Shown here: positions 1 to 8,846 of the stretch, piece after piece
How the letters are laid out: every line of letters starts with the position of its first letter
How positions within the stretch are numbered: the first letter of the stretch is position 1
NCBI RefSeq assembly: GCF_007677725.1
Contig: NZ_VEDF01000008.1
Location: 1 to 64,000 of the forward strand
From: Pseudomonas sp. URMO17WK12:I11
GTDB lineage: Bacteria > Pseudomonadota > Gammaproteobacteria > Pseudomonadales > Pseudomonadaceae
Reading direction: 5' to 3'
DNA length: 64,000 bases
The notes under the pieces: generated by a model
The model's database searches: none
Seen by the model: the letters and a program-made list of their open reading frames with translations, nothing else
Told to the model about the DNA's origin: nothing
Position numbers and translations under genes: made by a program

Positions 1-93
1 AAGACCATCGCAATGGAAGACGGTCTGCGCTTCGCTATCCGTGAAGGCGGTCGTACCGTCGGCGCCGGCGTCGTAGCCAAAATCATCGAGTAA
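1..93 (+). CDS. tuf: Elongation factor Tu, C-terminal 30 residues (partial)
   Basis: The open frame entering from the left edge ends in [14 protein letters not shown] and TAA, the signature C-terminus of EF-Tu. EF-Tu delivers aminoacyl-tRNA to the ribosome as a GTP complex. The gene lies directly upstream of the S10 operon, as in other pseudomonads. A strong terminator follows, so it is separated transcriptionally from rpsJ. Only the end of domain III is present in the window, so which of the tuf copies this is cannot be told. Confidence 0.95.
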
Positions 94-108
94 TCACTCG
101 ACCGATTG

Positions 109-139
109 AAAAAACCCCCGCTCAGCGGGGGTTTTTTTT
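109..139 (+). terminator. Intrinsic terminator after tuf
   Basis: A CCCCCG/CGGGGG stem with a 5-nt loop (115-131) is followed by a run of eight T. This is a textbook rho-independent terminator ending the tuf transcript. Confidence 0.93.
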
Positions 140-145
140 ATTGGG

Positions 146-174
146 TTGACACTAAATGGGGGCGTCTATAGAAT
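146..174 (+). promoter_or_regulatory. Sigma70-type promoter of the S10 operon
   Basis: A perfect TTGACA (146-151), a 17-bp spacer and TAGAAT (169-174) stand just after the tuf terminator. Transcription would start near 181 and give a leader of about 54 nt before rpsJ. Confidence 0.8.
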
Positions 175-234
175 CACGCCTCCTTTTAGCGGGCGTAGTG
201 CGTCCGTTGGGAACAGCCTGGAGTCTGAAATCCA

Positions 235-546
235 ATGCAAAATCAGCAAATCCGTATCAGGTTGAAGGCTTTCGACCATCGCCTGATCGACCAATCCACC
301 CAGGAAATCGTGGAAACCGCGAAACGTACTGGTGCACAAGTGCGTGGTCCTATTCCACTGCCTACCCGCAAAGAGCGTTTCACCGTTCTGGTCTCCCCGC
401 ACGTCAACAAAGACGCGCGTGACCAGTACGAGATTCGCACTCATAAGCGTGTTCTGGACATCGTCCAGCCAACGGATAAAACCGTTGATGCGCTGATGAA
501 GCTTGATCTGGCGGCAGGTGTGGAAGTACAGATCAGCCTCGGCTAA
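235..546 (+). CDS. rpsJ: 30S ribosomal protein S10
   Basis: A 103-residue protein starting [13 protein letters not shown], full length for bacterial S10. S10 sits in the 30S head and also pairs with NusB as NusE in transcription antitermination; nusB lies at 46708 in this window. It is the first gene of the S10 operon. The ATG at 235 gives the canonical N-terminus. Confidence 0.98.
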
Positions 547-626
547 GACTTCGGTCTGGTCGTGTAACGCTCTGAAATGGGCGGCCATAGCGGGTGAAAG
601 CCCCGTACACTCATGAGGTTTACAAC

Positions 627-1262
627 ATGACTATTGGTGTAATCGGTCGCAAGTGCGGTATGACCCGCATTTTCACCGAAGAAGGTGTCTCCATTCCGGT
701 CACGGTCATTGAGATCGAACCGAATCGCGTCACCCAGTTCAAAACTGAAGAAACCGATGGCTACCGTGCAGTGCAAGTCACTGTCGGTGAGCGTCGTGCT
801 TCGCGTGTGACTGCCGCTCAGGCAGGCCACTTCGCCAAGGCTAACGTTGCCGCTGGTCGCGGTGTTTGGGAGTTCCGTCTTGAAGAAGGCGATTTCCAGG
901 CTGGCGATCTGATCAAAGCTGAACTCTTCACTGCAGGCCAGCTGGTAGACGTTACTGGTCAGTCCAAAGGTAAAGGCTTCGCCGGTACCATCAAGCGCTG
1001 GAACTTCCGTGGCCAGGACAACACCCACGGTAACTCCGTGTCGCACCGTGTCCCAGGTTCCATCGGCCAGTGCCAGACTCCTGGTCGTGTGTTCAAGGGC
1101 AAGAAAATGTCCGGTCACATGGGCGCCGAGCGCGTGACTGTTCAGTCCCTGGAAGTTGTTCGCGTAGACGCTGAGCGCAACCTGCTGCTGGTCAAGGGTG
1201 CCGTTCCTGGCGCTACTGGCGGCGACGTGGTTGTACGTCCAGCTGTCAAGGCTCGCGGTTAA
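627..1262 (+). CDS. rplC: 50S ribosomal protein L3
   Basis: A 211-residue protein starting MTIGVIGRKCGMTRIF. The frame is open upstream to 594, but the ATG at 627 sits behind a TGAGG ribosome-binding sequence and gives the family N-terminus. L3 nucleates 50S assembly and reaches the peptidyl-transferase centre through its central loop (WNFRGQDNTHGNSVSHR). The gap to rpsJ is 80 bp, larger than between most genes here. Confidence 0.97.
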   Translation: MTIGVIGRKCGMTRIFTEEGVSIPVTVIEIEPNRVTQFKTEETDGYRAVQVTVGERRASRVTAAQAGHFAKANVAAGRGVWEFRLEEGDFQAGDLIKAELFTAGQLVDVTGQSKGKGFAGTIKRWNFRGQDNTHGNSVSHRVPGSIGQCQTPGRVFKGKKMSGHMGAERVTVQSLEVVRVDAERNLLLVKGAVPGATGGDVVVRPAVKARG

Positions 1263-1274
1263 GGGGAAACTGAC

Positions 1275-1877
1275 ATGCAACTCAATGTAAATGACGCTCA
1301 GGCGATCGAAGTTTCCGAACTGGCTTTCGGTGGCGAATTCAACGAGACGCTGGTACACCAAGCAGTCGTAGCCTACATGGCTGGCGGCCGTCAGGGCACC
1401 AAGCAGCAAAAGACCCGTTCCGACGTGGCTGGTGGCGGTAAGCGCCCATGGCGTCAGAAGGGTACTGGCCGTGCTCGTGCTGGTACTACTCGTGGTCCGA
1501 TCTGGCGTGGCGGTGGTGTAACCTTCGCAGCTCGTCCTCAAGATCACTCGCAGAAGCTCAACAAGAAGATGTACCGCGCAGCCCTGCGCTCCATCCTCGC
1601 TGAGCTGGTGCGTAGCGACCGTCTGGTCGTGGTTCAGGACTTCGCTGTTGAAGCGCCAAAAACCAAAGACCTGCTGAACAAGCTGAACGGCATGGGTCTG
1701 AGCGATGTATTGATCGTTTCGGACGCTGTTGATCAGAACCTGTACCTGGCTGCTCGCAACCTGCCGCACGTCGATGTACGTGACGTTCAAGGTTCCGACC
1801 CGGTCAGTCTGATCGCATACGAGAAGGTGTTGATCACCGTCTCGGCCGTGAAGAAATTCGAGGAGCTGCTGGGATGA
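1275..1877 (+). CDS. rplD: 50S ribosomal protein L4
   Basis: A 200-residue protein with the conserved loop around WRQKGTGRARAG that lines the exit tunnel. In E. coli L4 also represses the S10 operon by acting on its leader; whether that happens here cannot be read from this leader. The gene overlaps rplW by 4 bp (ATGA), which implies translational coupling. Confidence 0.98.
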   Translation: MQLNVNDAQAIEVSELAFGGEFNETLVHQAVVAYMAGGRQGTKQQKTRSDVAGGGKRPWRQKGTGRARAGTTRGPIWRGGGVTFAARPQDHSQKLNKKMYRAALRSILAELVRSDRLVVVQDFAVEAPKTKDLLNKLNGMGLSDVLIVSDAVDQNLYLAARNLPHVDVRDVQGSDPVSLIAYEKVLITVSAVKKFEELLG

Positions 1878-2173
1878 ACCAGGAACGCGTATTCAAAGTC
1901 CTCCTTGGCCCGCACGTTTCCGAGAAGGCTACCGTTCTGGCTGAGAAAAAAGGCCAGTTCGTATTCAAGGTTGCTACCGATGCAACCAAGCTGGAAATCA
2001 AGAAAGCTGTCGAAGGCCTGTTCAACGTAAAAGTTGAAAACGTGTCGACTGTTAACGTTCTGGGTAAAACCAAGCGTACCGCACGTGGTCTGGGCAAGCG
2101 TAATGACTGGAAGAAGGCAATTGTCTCCCTTCAGCCAGGCCAAGATCTCGATTTCAGCAGCAGTGCTGAGTAA
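1874..2173 (+). CDS. rplW: 50S ribosomal protein L23
   Basis: A 99-residue protein starting [18 protein letters not shown], typical of bacterial L23. It lies at the tunnel exit and is the docking site for trigger factor and SRP. The ATG is inside the rplD stop overlap. The flexible loop [18 protein letters not shown] is intact. Confidence 0.98.
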
Positions 2174-2187
2174 GGAAGGGGTGCATC

Positions 2188-3012
2188 ATGGCAATCGTTA
2201 AATGCAAACCGACTTCCCCTGGCCGCCGTTTCGTGGTCAAGGTGGTCAACAAGGAGCTGCACAAAGGCGCTCCTCACGCACCGCTGATCGAGAAAAAATC
2301 GAAGTCTGGTGGTCGTAACAACAATGGCCGCATTACCACTCGTCACGTTGGTGGTGGTCACAAGCAGCATTACCGTCTGGTCGACTTCCGTCGCAACGAC
2401 AAAGATGGCATCCCAGCCACTGTCGAGCGTATCGAATACGATCCAAACCGTACTGCTCACATCGCCCTGCTGTGCTACGCAGACGGCGAGCGTCGCTACA
2501 TCATCGCGCCTAAGGGCGTGAGCGCTGGCGACCAGCTGATCGCAGGTGCCCTGGCCCCAATCAAGGCCGGTAACTCCCTGCAACTGCGCAACATTCCAGT
2601 GGGTAGCACCATTCACGGCATCGAATTGAAGCCGGGTAAAGGTGCACAGATCGCTCGTTCTGCTGGTGCTTCGGCTCAGCTGATCGCTCGCGAAGGTGTC
2701 TATGTGACCCTGCGTCTGCGCTCTGGTGAAATGCGTAAAGTCCTGGCTGAGTGCCGTGCGACCCTGGGTGAAGTCTCGAACTCCGAGCACAGCCTGCGTT
2801 CGCTGGGTAAAGCTGGTGCCAAACGCTGGCGCGGCGTTCGCCCAACCGTTCGTGGTGTTGCCATGAACCCGGTTGACCACCCACATGGTGGTGGTGAAGG
2901 TCGTACCTCCGGTGGTCGTCATCCGGTATCGCCATGGGGCTTCCCAACCAAGGGTGCTAAAACCCGTGGTAATAAGCGTACCGACAACATGATCGTCCGT
3001 CGTCGCAAGTAA
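2188..3012 (+). CDS. rplB: 50S ribosomal protein L2
   Basis: A 274-residue protein starting [15 protein letters not shown]. The C-terminal segment [14 protein letters not shown] is the invariant L2 signature, with the histidine placed near the peptidyl-transferase centre. It bridges the subunits and is needed for their association. A good Shine-Dalgarno (AAGGAAGGGG) precedes the ATG. Confidence 0.98.
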
Positions 3013-3028
3013 CTAGAGGGATACGACA

Positions 3029-3304
3029 GTGCCACGTTCTCTGAAAAAAGGTCCTTTTATCGATCTTCACCTGCTGAAGAAGGTCGAAGTGGCGGTGGAG
3101 AAGAACGATCGCAAGCCAGTTAAAACCTGGTCGCGCCGTTCGATGATCCTGCCACAAATGGTCGGTCTGACCATCGCCGTACACAACGGTCGTCAACACG
3201 TCCCAGTTCTCGTGAACGAAGACATGGTCGGCCACAAACTGGGCGAGTTCGCCGGTACCCGCACCTACCGCGGGCACGTGGCTGACAAGAAAGCCAAGCG
3301 TTAA
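3029..3304 (+). CDS. rpsS: 30S ribosomal protein S19
   Basis: A 91-residue protein starting at a GTG codon ([19 protein letters not shown]), with AGAGGG upstream. S19 is in the 30S head and contacts S13 and the 50S A-site finger. The ITVxNGR-type region reads [12 protein letters not shown], as expected. Confidence 0.97.
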
Positions 3305-3315
3305 GGGGTAAGGAA

Positions 3316-3648
3316 ATGGAAGTAGCCGCTAAGTTGTCGGGCGCTCGCATCTCCGCCCAGAAAGCCCGCTTGGTCGCCGACCAGATCCGCGGGAAGAAGG
3401 TGGGCGAAGCGCTCAACCTGTTGGCCTTCAGCAGCAAAAAAGCCGCTGAAATCATGAAGAAAGTCCTCGAGTCGGCCGTAGCCAACGCCGAACACAACGA
3501 AGGCGCAGACGTTGATGACCTGAAGGTCTCCACCGTCTTCGTCAACGAAGGGCGTTCGCTGAAGCGCATCATGCCACGTGCCAAAGGCCGTGCTGATCGC
3601 ATCGTCAAGCGGTCTTGCCATATCACTGTCAAGGTTGCGGACAAGTAA
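3316..3648 (+). CDS. rplV: 50S ribosomal protein L22
   Basis: A 110-residue full-length L22 ([19 protein letters not shown]). Its long beta-hairpin (around [15 protein letters not shown]) lines the exit tunnel, where macrolide-resistance and SecM-type stalling contacts are known. It lies 11 bp from rpsS and 13 bp from rpsC. Confidence 0.98.
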
Positions 3649-3661
3649 CGGAGTCGATCAG

Positions 3662-4348
3662 ATGGGTCAGAAAGTACATCCCACTGGCATTCGCCTGGGA
3701 ATCGTCAAGGAGCACACCTCCGTCTGGTACGCAGACGGTGCTACTTACGCAGATTACCTGTTGAAGGATCTGAAAACGCGTGAGTACCTCCAAGACAAAC
3801 TAAAAAGCGCGTCCGTAAGCCGTATCGATATTCATCGTCCGGCTCAAACTGCACGCATCACCATCCACACCGCTCGTCCCGGTATCGTTATCGGTAAGAA
3901 GGGTGAGGATGTCGAGAAGCTGCGTCAGGACCTGACCAAGCAGATGGGTGTGCCTGTGCACATCAACATCGAAGAGATCCGCAAGCCGGAACTCGACGCC
4001 ATGCTGGTTGCGCAGAGCGTAGCTCAGCAGCTGGAACGCCGCGTAATGTTCCGTCGCGCCATGAAGCGCGCCGTACAGAACGCCATGCGTATTGGTGCCA
4101 AGGGCATCAAGATCCAGGTGAGCGGTCGTCTCGGCGGTGCTGAGATTGCTCGTACCGAGTGGTATCGCGAAGGTCGTGTGCCGCTGCACACCCTGCGTGC
4201 CGATATCGACTACAACACCTACGAAGCTCACACCACTTACGGTGTGATCGGTGTGAAGGTTTGGATCTTCAAAGGCGAAGTTATTGGTGGTCGCCAAGAA
4301 GAACTGAAACCACAAGCACCAGCGCCTCGTAAAAAAGCTGCTAAGTAA
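3662..4348 (+). CDS. rpsC: 30S ribosomal protein S3
   Basis: A 228-residue protein starting MGQKVHPTGIRLGIVKE. The frame is open further upstream inside rplV, but the ATG at 3662 follows CGGAG and gives the canonical start. The KH domain GXXG reads IGKKGEDVEKL (near residues 75-85). S3 forms part of the mRNA entry channel and ribosomal helicase with S4 and S5. Confidence 0.97.
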   Translation: MGQKVHPTGIRLGIVKEHTSVWYADGATYADYLLKDLKTREYLQDKLKSASVSRIDIHRPAQTARITIHTARPGIVIGKKGEDVEKLRQDLTKQMGVPVHINIEEIRKPELDAMLVAQSVAQQLERRVMFRRAMKRAVQNAMRIGAKGIKIQVSGRLGGAEIARTEWYREGRVPLHTLRADIDYNTYEAHTTYGVIGVKVWIFKGEVIGGRQEELKPQAPAPRKKAAK

Positions 4349-4360
4349 GGGGTACGCCAA

Positions 4361-4774
4361 ATGTTGCAACCAAAGCGTACAAAATTCCGTAAGCAGATGA
4401 CCGGCCACAACCGTGGTCTGGCACTGCGCGGTAGCAAAGTCAGCTTCGGCGAATTCGCCCTGAAAGCTGTTGCTCGCGGTCGCCTCACCGCTCGCCAGAT
4501 CGAGTCCGCACGTCGTGCGCTGACCCGTCACGTCAAGCGTGGCGGCAAGATCTGGATCCGTGTGTTCCCGGACAAGCCGATCTCCAAGAAGCCTCTCGAG
4601 GTTCGTATGGGTAAAGGTAAAGGTTCCGTGGAATACTGGGTTGCCCAGATCCAGCCAGGCAAAGTCCTGTACGAGATCGAGGGTGTTTCTGAAGAGCTGG
4701 CGCGCGAAGCTTTCGCCCTGGCTGCTGCAAAGCTGCCTCTCGCCACCTCCTTTGTTAAGCGGACGGTGATGTGA
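4361..4774 (+). CDS. rplP: 50S ribosomal protein L16
   Basis: A 137-residue protein ([19 protein letters not shown]) with the conserved RxGxGKG segment read as [15 protein letters not shown]16 contacts the A-site tRNA elbow and completes the 50S. Its TGA stop shares one base with the rpmC ATG, so the two are translationally coupled. Confidence 0.98.
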
Positions 4775-4965
4775 TGAAAGCGAATGAACTTCGTGAAAAA
4801 TCTGCACAGCAACTGAATGAGCAACTGCTCGGCTTGCTGCGCGACCAGTTCAATCTGCGTATGCAGAAAGCAACTGGCCAGTTGGGTCAGTCGCACCTGC
4901 TCTCGCAAGTTAAGCGTGACATCGCTCGCGTGAAAACTGTGCTCAACCAGCAGGCAGGTAAGTGA
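4774..4965 (+). CDS. rpmC: 50S ribosomal protein L29
   Basis: A 63-residue protein, [22 protein letters not shown] codon one triplet earlier (4771) could extend it by one Met, but ATG 4774 matches the family start and overlaps the rplP stop. L29 is a small helical hairpin next to L23 at the tunnel exit. Confidence 0.96.
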
Positions 4966-4967
4966 TC

Positions 4968-5234
4968 ATGGCTGAAGCTGAAAAAACCGTCCGTACGCTG
5001 ACTGGCCGTGTCGTCAGCGACAAAATGGACAAGACCATCACCGTTCTGATCGAGCGTCGCGTCAAGCACCCGATCTACGGTAAATACGTTAAGCGTTCGA
5101 CTAAGCTGCACGCGCACGACGAATCCAACCAGTGCAAAATCGGCGACAAGGTTTCCATTCGTGAAACCCGTCCGCTGGCCAAGACCAAGTCCTGGGCACT
5201 GGTTGAAGTCCTCGAACGCGCTGTTGAAGTCTAA
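4968..5234 (+). CDS. rpsQ: 30S ribosomal protein S17
   Basis: An 88-residue protein starting MAEAEKTVRTLTGRV at ATG 4968, two bases after the rpmC stop. A two-residue upstream extension is possible in frame but is not typical. S17 is an OB-fold primary 16S binder; the segment SDKMDKTITVLIERRVKHPIYGK is the family core. Confidence 0.97.
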   Translation: MAEAEKTVRTLTGRVVSDKMDKTITVLIERRVKHPIYGKYVKRSTKLHAHDESNQCKIGDKVSIRETRPLAKTKSWALVEVLERAVEV

Positions 5235-5257
5235 GGGCTAGGGGTCGGAGAAATTTT

Positions 5258-5626
5258 ATGATTCAGACTCAATCCATGCTCGATGTGGCCGATAACAGCG
5301 GCGCTCGTCGCGTCATGTGCATCAAGGTACTCGGCGGTTCGCACCGTCGTTATGCCGGCATCGGTGACATCATCAAAGTAACCGTCAAGGAAGCCATTCC
5401 GCGCGGTAAGGTCAAAAAAGGCCAGGTGATGACCGCTGTTGTCGTACGTACCCGTCACGGTGTACGTCGCGCTGACGGTTCCATCATTCGTTTCGACGGC
5501 AACGCTGCTGTTCTGCTGAACACCAAGCAAGAGCCGATCGGCACTCGCATCTTCGGGCCAGTGACCCGTGAACTTCGTACTGAGAAGTTCATGAAGATCG
5601 TCTCGCTCGCCCCTGAAGTGCTGTAA
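5258..5626 (+). CDS. rplN: 50S ribosomal protein L14
   Basis: A 122-residue L14 ([21 protein letters not shown]). It sits at the subunit interface and is the contact site of the silencing factor RsfS. It is the classic first gene of the spc operon, but here only 23 bp follow rpsQ with no terminator or promoter visible, so S10 and spc appear continuous at this point. Confidence 0.98.
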
Positions 5627-5637
5627 GGAGATCCGAC

Positions 5638-5952
5638 ATGCAAAAGATTCGTCGTGACGACGAGATCATCGTGATCGCCGGCAAAGACAAAGGTAAGCGC
5701 GGTAAGGTGCTGAAGGTTCTCGCTGACGACCGTCTGGTCATCGGTGGTGTGAACCTGGTCAAGCGTCATACCAAGCCTAACCCGATGGCGGGCGTACAGG
5801 GCGGTATCGTCGAAAAAGAAGCGCCTCTGCACGCTTCCAACGTTGCCATCTTCAATGGCGAAACCAACAAGGCTGACCGCGTTGGCTTCAAAGTTGAAGA
5901 CGGTAAGAAAATTCGTGTCTTCAAGTCGACCCAAAAAGCGGTTGATGCTTGA
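5638..5952 (+). CDS. rplX: 50S ribosomal protein L24
   Basis: A 104-residue L24 with the N-terminal KOW motif ([17 protein letters not shown], residues 12-28). L24 is one of the two assembly-initiator proteins of the 50S subunit. It is preceded by AAGGAG. Confidence 0.98.
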
Positions 5953-5972
5953 ACACTGCTAGGTAGAAGACC

Positions 5973-6512
5973 ATGGCACGACTGAAAGAGATTTACCGGA
6001 ACGAAATCGCTCCTAAGCTTAAGGAAGAACTTAAGCTGTCGAACGTGATGGAAGTTCCGCGCGTTACCAAGATCACCCTGAACATGGGTCTGGGCGAAGC
6101 GATCGGTGACAAGAAAGTCATCGAGCACGCTGTTGCCGACCTGGAAAAGATCACTGGTCAAAAGCCAGTTGTGACCTTCGCTCGTAAATCCATCGCGGGC
6201 TTCAAAGTCCGTGAAGGCTGGCCGATCGGTGTCAAGGTGACCCTGCGTCGCGAAAAAATGTACGAGTTCCTGGACCGCCTGCTGGCGATCTCCCTGCCTC
6301 GGGTTCGCGACTTCCGCGGCCTGAATGCCAAGTCCTTCGATGGTCGTGGCAACTACAGCATGGGCGTGAAAGAGCAGATCATCTTCCCGGAAATCGACTA
6401 CGACAAGATCGATGCTCTGCGCGGTTTGGACATCACCCTGACCACCACTGCTCGTTCGGATGACGAAGGCCGCGCTCTGCTGCGTGCATTCAAATTCCCG
6501 TTCCGCAACTGA
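5973..6512 (+). CDS. rplE: 50S ribosomal protein L5
   Basis: A 179-residue L5 (MARLKEIYRNEIAPKLKEEL), full length. It binds 5S rRNA in the central protuberance and contacts P-site tRNA. In E. coli the S8 autoregulatory target covers the start of this gene; here the larger leader-like gap lies later, before rpsH. Confidence 0.98.
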   Translation: MARLKEIYRNEIAPKLKEELKLSNVMEVPRVTKITLNMGLGEAIGDKKVIEHAVADLEKITGQKPVVTFARKSIAGFKVREGWPIGVKVTLRREKMYEFLDRLLAISLPRVRDFRGLNAKSFDGRGNYSMGVKEQIIFPEIDYDKIDALRGLDITLTTTARSDDEGRALLRAFKFPFRN

Positions 6513-6525
6513 TTGGAGTAGGAAA

Positions 6526-6831
6526 ATGGCCAAGAAGAGCATGAAAAACCGCGAGCTGAAGCGTCAGCTCACGGTAGCCAAGTTCGCTAAGAAGCGTGCT
6601 GAGCTGAAAGCGACCATCGTCAACCAGAACGCCTCTCCTGAAGAGCGTTTCGCTGCCGTTGTCGCCCTTCAGAAGCAGCCACGCGACGCTAGCGCTGCCC
6701 GTCTGCGCAACCGTTGCCGCCTGACCGGTCGTCCTCACGGTGTATACCGTAAGTTCGGCCTGGGCCGTAACATGCTGCGTCAAGCGGCAATGCGCGGCGA
6801 CGTACCAGGTCTGGTCAAGGCCTCCTGGTAA
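6526..6831 (+). CDS. rpsN: 30S ribosomal protein S14, zinc-free type
   Basis: A 101-residue protein from ATG 6526 (MAKKSMKNRELKRQL), behind TTGGAGTAGG. It is the long form of S14 without the CxxC...CxxC zinc ribbon; only one Cys occurs, in NRCRLTGRPHG. A frame open to 6460 is not used because it would run into rplE. Confidence 0.97.
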   Translation: MAKKSMKNRELKRQLTVAKFAKKRAELKATIVNQNASPEERFAAVVALQKQPRDASAARLRNRCRLTGRPHGVYRKFGLGRNMLRQAAMRGDVPGLVKASW

Positions 6832-6848
6832 GCGCTGCCGGTGTGATC

Positions 6849-6881
6849 CCGACGGTCGAGGCGCAATCTTCCGACCGTCGG
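6849..6881 (+). repeat. Inverted repeat, 10-bp arms, between rpsN and rpsH
   Basis: CCGACGGTCG (6849-6858) and CGACCGTCGG (6872-6881) are perfect complements around a 13-nt loop. It lies in the 209-bp gap after rpsN, just before a terminator-like hairpin. Its role is unknown; it could stabilise the 3' end of the upstream transcript. Confidence 0.7.
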
Positions 6882-6894
6882 TGACCTCGCCAAC

Positions 6895-6923
6895 AAACAA
6901 GCCCCCTCGTGGGGCTTGTTTCG
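6895..6923 (+). terminator. Terminator-like hairpin between rpsN and rpsH
   Basis: A perfect 11-bp stem, AAACAAGCCCC (6895-6905) with GGGGCTTGTTT (6911-6921), has a 5-nt loop. The T-tract is short and interrupted (TTGTTTCG), so it would be a partial terminator or attenuator rather than a full stop. Confidence 0.6.
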
Positions 6924-6944
6924 TTTCTGGCTTGTGTCTAGAAT
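6916..6944 (+). promoter_or_regulatory. Candidate internal promoter in front of rpsH
   Basis: TTGTTT (6916-6921), a 17-bp spacer and TAGAAT (6939-6944). The -35 overlaps the end of the preceding hairpin. Transcription would start near 6951 and give a 90-nt leader containing GGGTC/GACCC and TAGCC-GCAA-GGCTA hairpins, which could be an S8 autoregulatory target. That last point is inference. Confidence 0.6.
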
Positions 6945-7040
6945 GACCGGCTCACCCGAGCCTGGGTCATTGACCCTGCTCGCAAGGGTGGTTGTGATAG
7001 CCGCAAGGCTAATAATTCTTGTATCAGGAGCATCTAGCCC

Positions 7041-7433
7041 ATGAGTATGCAGGACCCGTTAGCGGACATGCTAACTCGCATCCGTAATGCCCAGATGGCT
7101 GAAAAGTCCGTCGTAAGCATGCCTTCCTCCACCCTGAAGGTCGCGGTTGCCAAAGTTCTGAAAGACGAAGGTTACATCGCTGGCTACCAGGTAACTGGTG
7201 AGGCCAAGCCTTCTCTGTCGATCGAACTGAAGTACTTCGAAGGCCGTCCGGTCATCGAGGAACTGAAGCGCTCCAGCCGTCCAGGCCTGCGCCAGTACAA
7301 GTCCGTCACAGATCTGCCGAAAGTACGTGGCGGTCTGGGCGTGTCTATCGTCTCCACCAACAAAGGTGTGATGACTGATCGCGCTGCGCGCGCTGCCGGT
7401 GTCGGCGGCGAAGTTCTGTGCACAGTGTTCTAA
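7041..7433 (+). CDS. rpsH: 30S ribosomal protein S8
   Basis: A 130-residue S8 ([20 protein letters not shown]) ending in the typical GGEVLCTVF. It is a primary 16S binder and, in E. coli, the translational repressor of the spc operon. Here it heads a segment with its own candidate promoter and structured leader. TCAGGAG precedes the ATG at a slightly long spacing. Confidence 0.98.
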
Positions 7434-7445
7434 GGGGAGATAGGC

Positions 7446-7979
7446 ATGTCTCGCGTCGCTAAGAACCCCGTAAAGCTGCCCGCTGGCGTCGAAGTAAAAT
7501 TCGCCGGCCAACAGCTTTCGGTGAAGGGTGCCAAAGGCACTCTCGAACTGAACGTTCACTCGTCTGTTGAAGTTACCGAAGAGTCTGGCGAGCTGCGTTT
7601 CGTCGCTCGTAACGGTGATCAGCAAGCTCGCGCCATGGCCGGTACCACCCGCGCTCTGGTGAACAACATGGTCCAAGGCGTAAGCCAAGGCTTCGAGCGT
7701 AAGCTCCAGCTGGTCGGTGTTGGTTACAAGGCACAGGCTAAAGGCACCGTCCTGAACCTGGCTCTGGGCTTCTCGCACCCAGTGGACTACGAACTGCCAG
7801 CCGGTATCACTGCTGAAACGCCTAGCCAAACCGACATCCTGATCAAGGGTATCGATAAGCAGCTGGTAGGTCAGGTGGCGGCTGAAATCCGCGATTTCCG
7901 TCCGCCAGAGCCTTACAAAGGCAAGGGTGTGCGTTACGCGGACGAAGTAGTCCGTCGTAAAGAAGCCAAGAAGAAGTAG
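7446..7979 (+). CDS. rplF: 50S ribosomal protein L6
   Basis: A 177-residue L6 (MSRVAKNPVKLPAGVEV) with the C-terminal signature EPYKGKGVRYADE. It lies near the sarcin-ricin loop and is the site of gentamicin-resistance changes in E. coli. It is 12 bp from rpsH and 10 bp from rplR. Confidence 0.98.
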   Translation: MSRVAKNPVKLPAGVEVKFAGQQLSVKGAKGTLELNVHSSVEVTEESGELRFVARNGDQQARAMAGTTRALVNNMVQGVSQGFERKLQLVGVGYKAQAKGTVLNLALGFSHPVDYELPAGITAETPSQTDILIKGIDKQLVGQVAAEIRDFRPPEPYKGKGVRYADEVVRRKEAKKK

Positions 7980-7989
7980 GGCCTAGCAA

Positions 7990-8340
7990 ATGACCGACAA
8001 AAAAGTTACTCGACTGCGTCGCGCTCGCAAAGCACGTCTCAAGATGCACGAACTCGAAGTCGTGCGCCTGTGCGTGTTCCGCTCCTCGCAGCACATCTAC
8101 GCCCAGGTCATTTCGGCCGACGGCAGCAAGGTTCTGGCAAGCGCCTCGACCTTGGACAAAGACCTGCGTGATGGCGCCACTGGCAACATCGACGCGGCCA
8201 CTAAGGTTGGCAAGCTGGTAGCTGAGCGTGCGAAAGCCGCCGGTGTATCTCAAGTTGCCTTTGACCGTTCCGGCTTCAAGTACCATGGCCGCGTCAAAGC
8301 GCTGGCTGATGCTGCTCGTGAAGGCGGGCTGGAGTTCTAA
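7990..8340 (+). CDS. rplR: 50S ribosomal protein L18
   Basis: A 116-residue L18 (MTDKKVTRLRRARKARLKM) that binds 5S rRNA with L5. The C-terminus (DRSGFKYHGRVKALADAAREGGLEF) is canonical. Confidence 0.98.
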   Translation: MTDKKVTRLRRARKARLKMHELEVVRLCVFRSSQHIYAQVISADGSKVLASASTLDKDLRDGATGNIDAATKVGKLVAERAKAAGVSQVAFDRSGFKYHGRVKALADAAREGGLEF

Positions 8341-8343
8341 GTT

Positions 8344-8844
8344 ATGGCAAATAACGATCAAAAGCGCGACGAAGGCTACATCGAGAAGCTGGTTCAAGTT
8401 AACCGCGTAGCTAAAACCGTTAAAGGCGGCCGTATCTTCACCTTCACCGCGTTGACCGTGGTAGGTGATGGCAAGGGTCGCGTTGGTTTCGGCCGTGGCA
8501 AGTCGCGCGAAGTACCTGCCGCGATCCAGAAAGCCATGGAAGCTGCTCGTCGCAACATGATCCAGGTTGACCTGAAAGGCACCACCCTGCAGTACGCCAC
8601 CAAGGCCGCCCACGGCGCCTCGAAGGTTTACATGCAGCCTGCTTCGGAAGGTACCGGTATCATCGCCGGCGGCGCAATGCGTGCCGTCCTGGAAGTTGCT
8701 GGCGTTCAGAACGTCCTGGCCAAGTGCTACGGTTCGACCAACCCAGTGAACGTGGTTTACGCCACCTTCAAGGGTCTGAAAGCCATGCAATCTCCTGAGT
8801 CCATTGCTGCCAAGCGCGGCAAGAGCGTTGAGGAGATCTTCTAA
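8344..8844 (+). CDS. rpsE: 30S ribosomal protein S5
   Basis: A 166-residue S5 (MANNDQKRDEGYIEKLVQV). It carries the double-stranded-RNA-binding-like fold with the VGDGKGRVGFGRGKSREV segment, where spectinomycin-resistance changes occur. It starts 3 bp after rplR. Confidence 0.98.
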   Translation: MANNDQKRDEGYIEKLVQVNRVAKTVKGGRIFTFTALTVVGDGKGRVGFGRGKSREVPAAIQKAMEAARRNMIQVDLKGTTLQYATKAAHGASKVYMQPASEGTGIIAGGAMRAVLEVAGVQNVLAKCYGSTNPVNVVYATFKGLKAMQSPESIAAKRGKSVEEIF

Positions 8845-8846
8845 TC

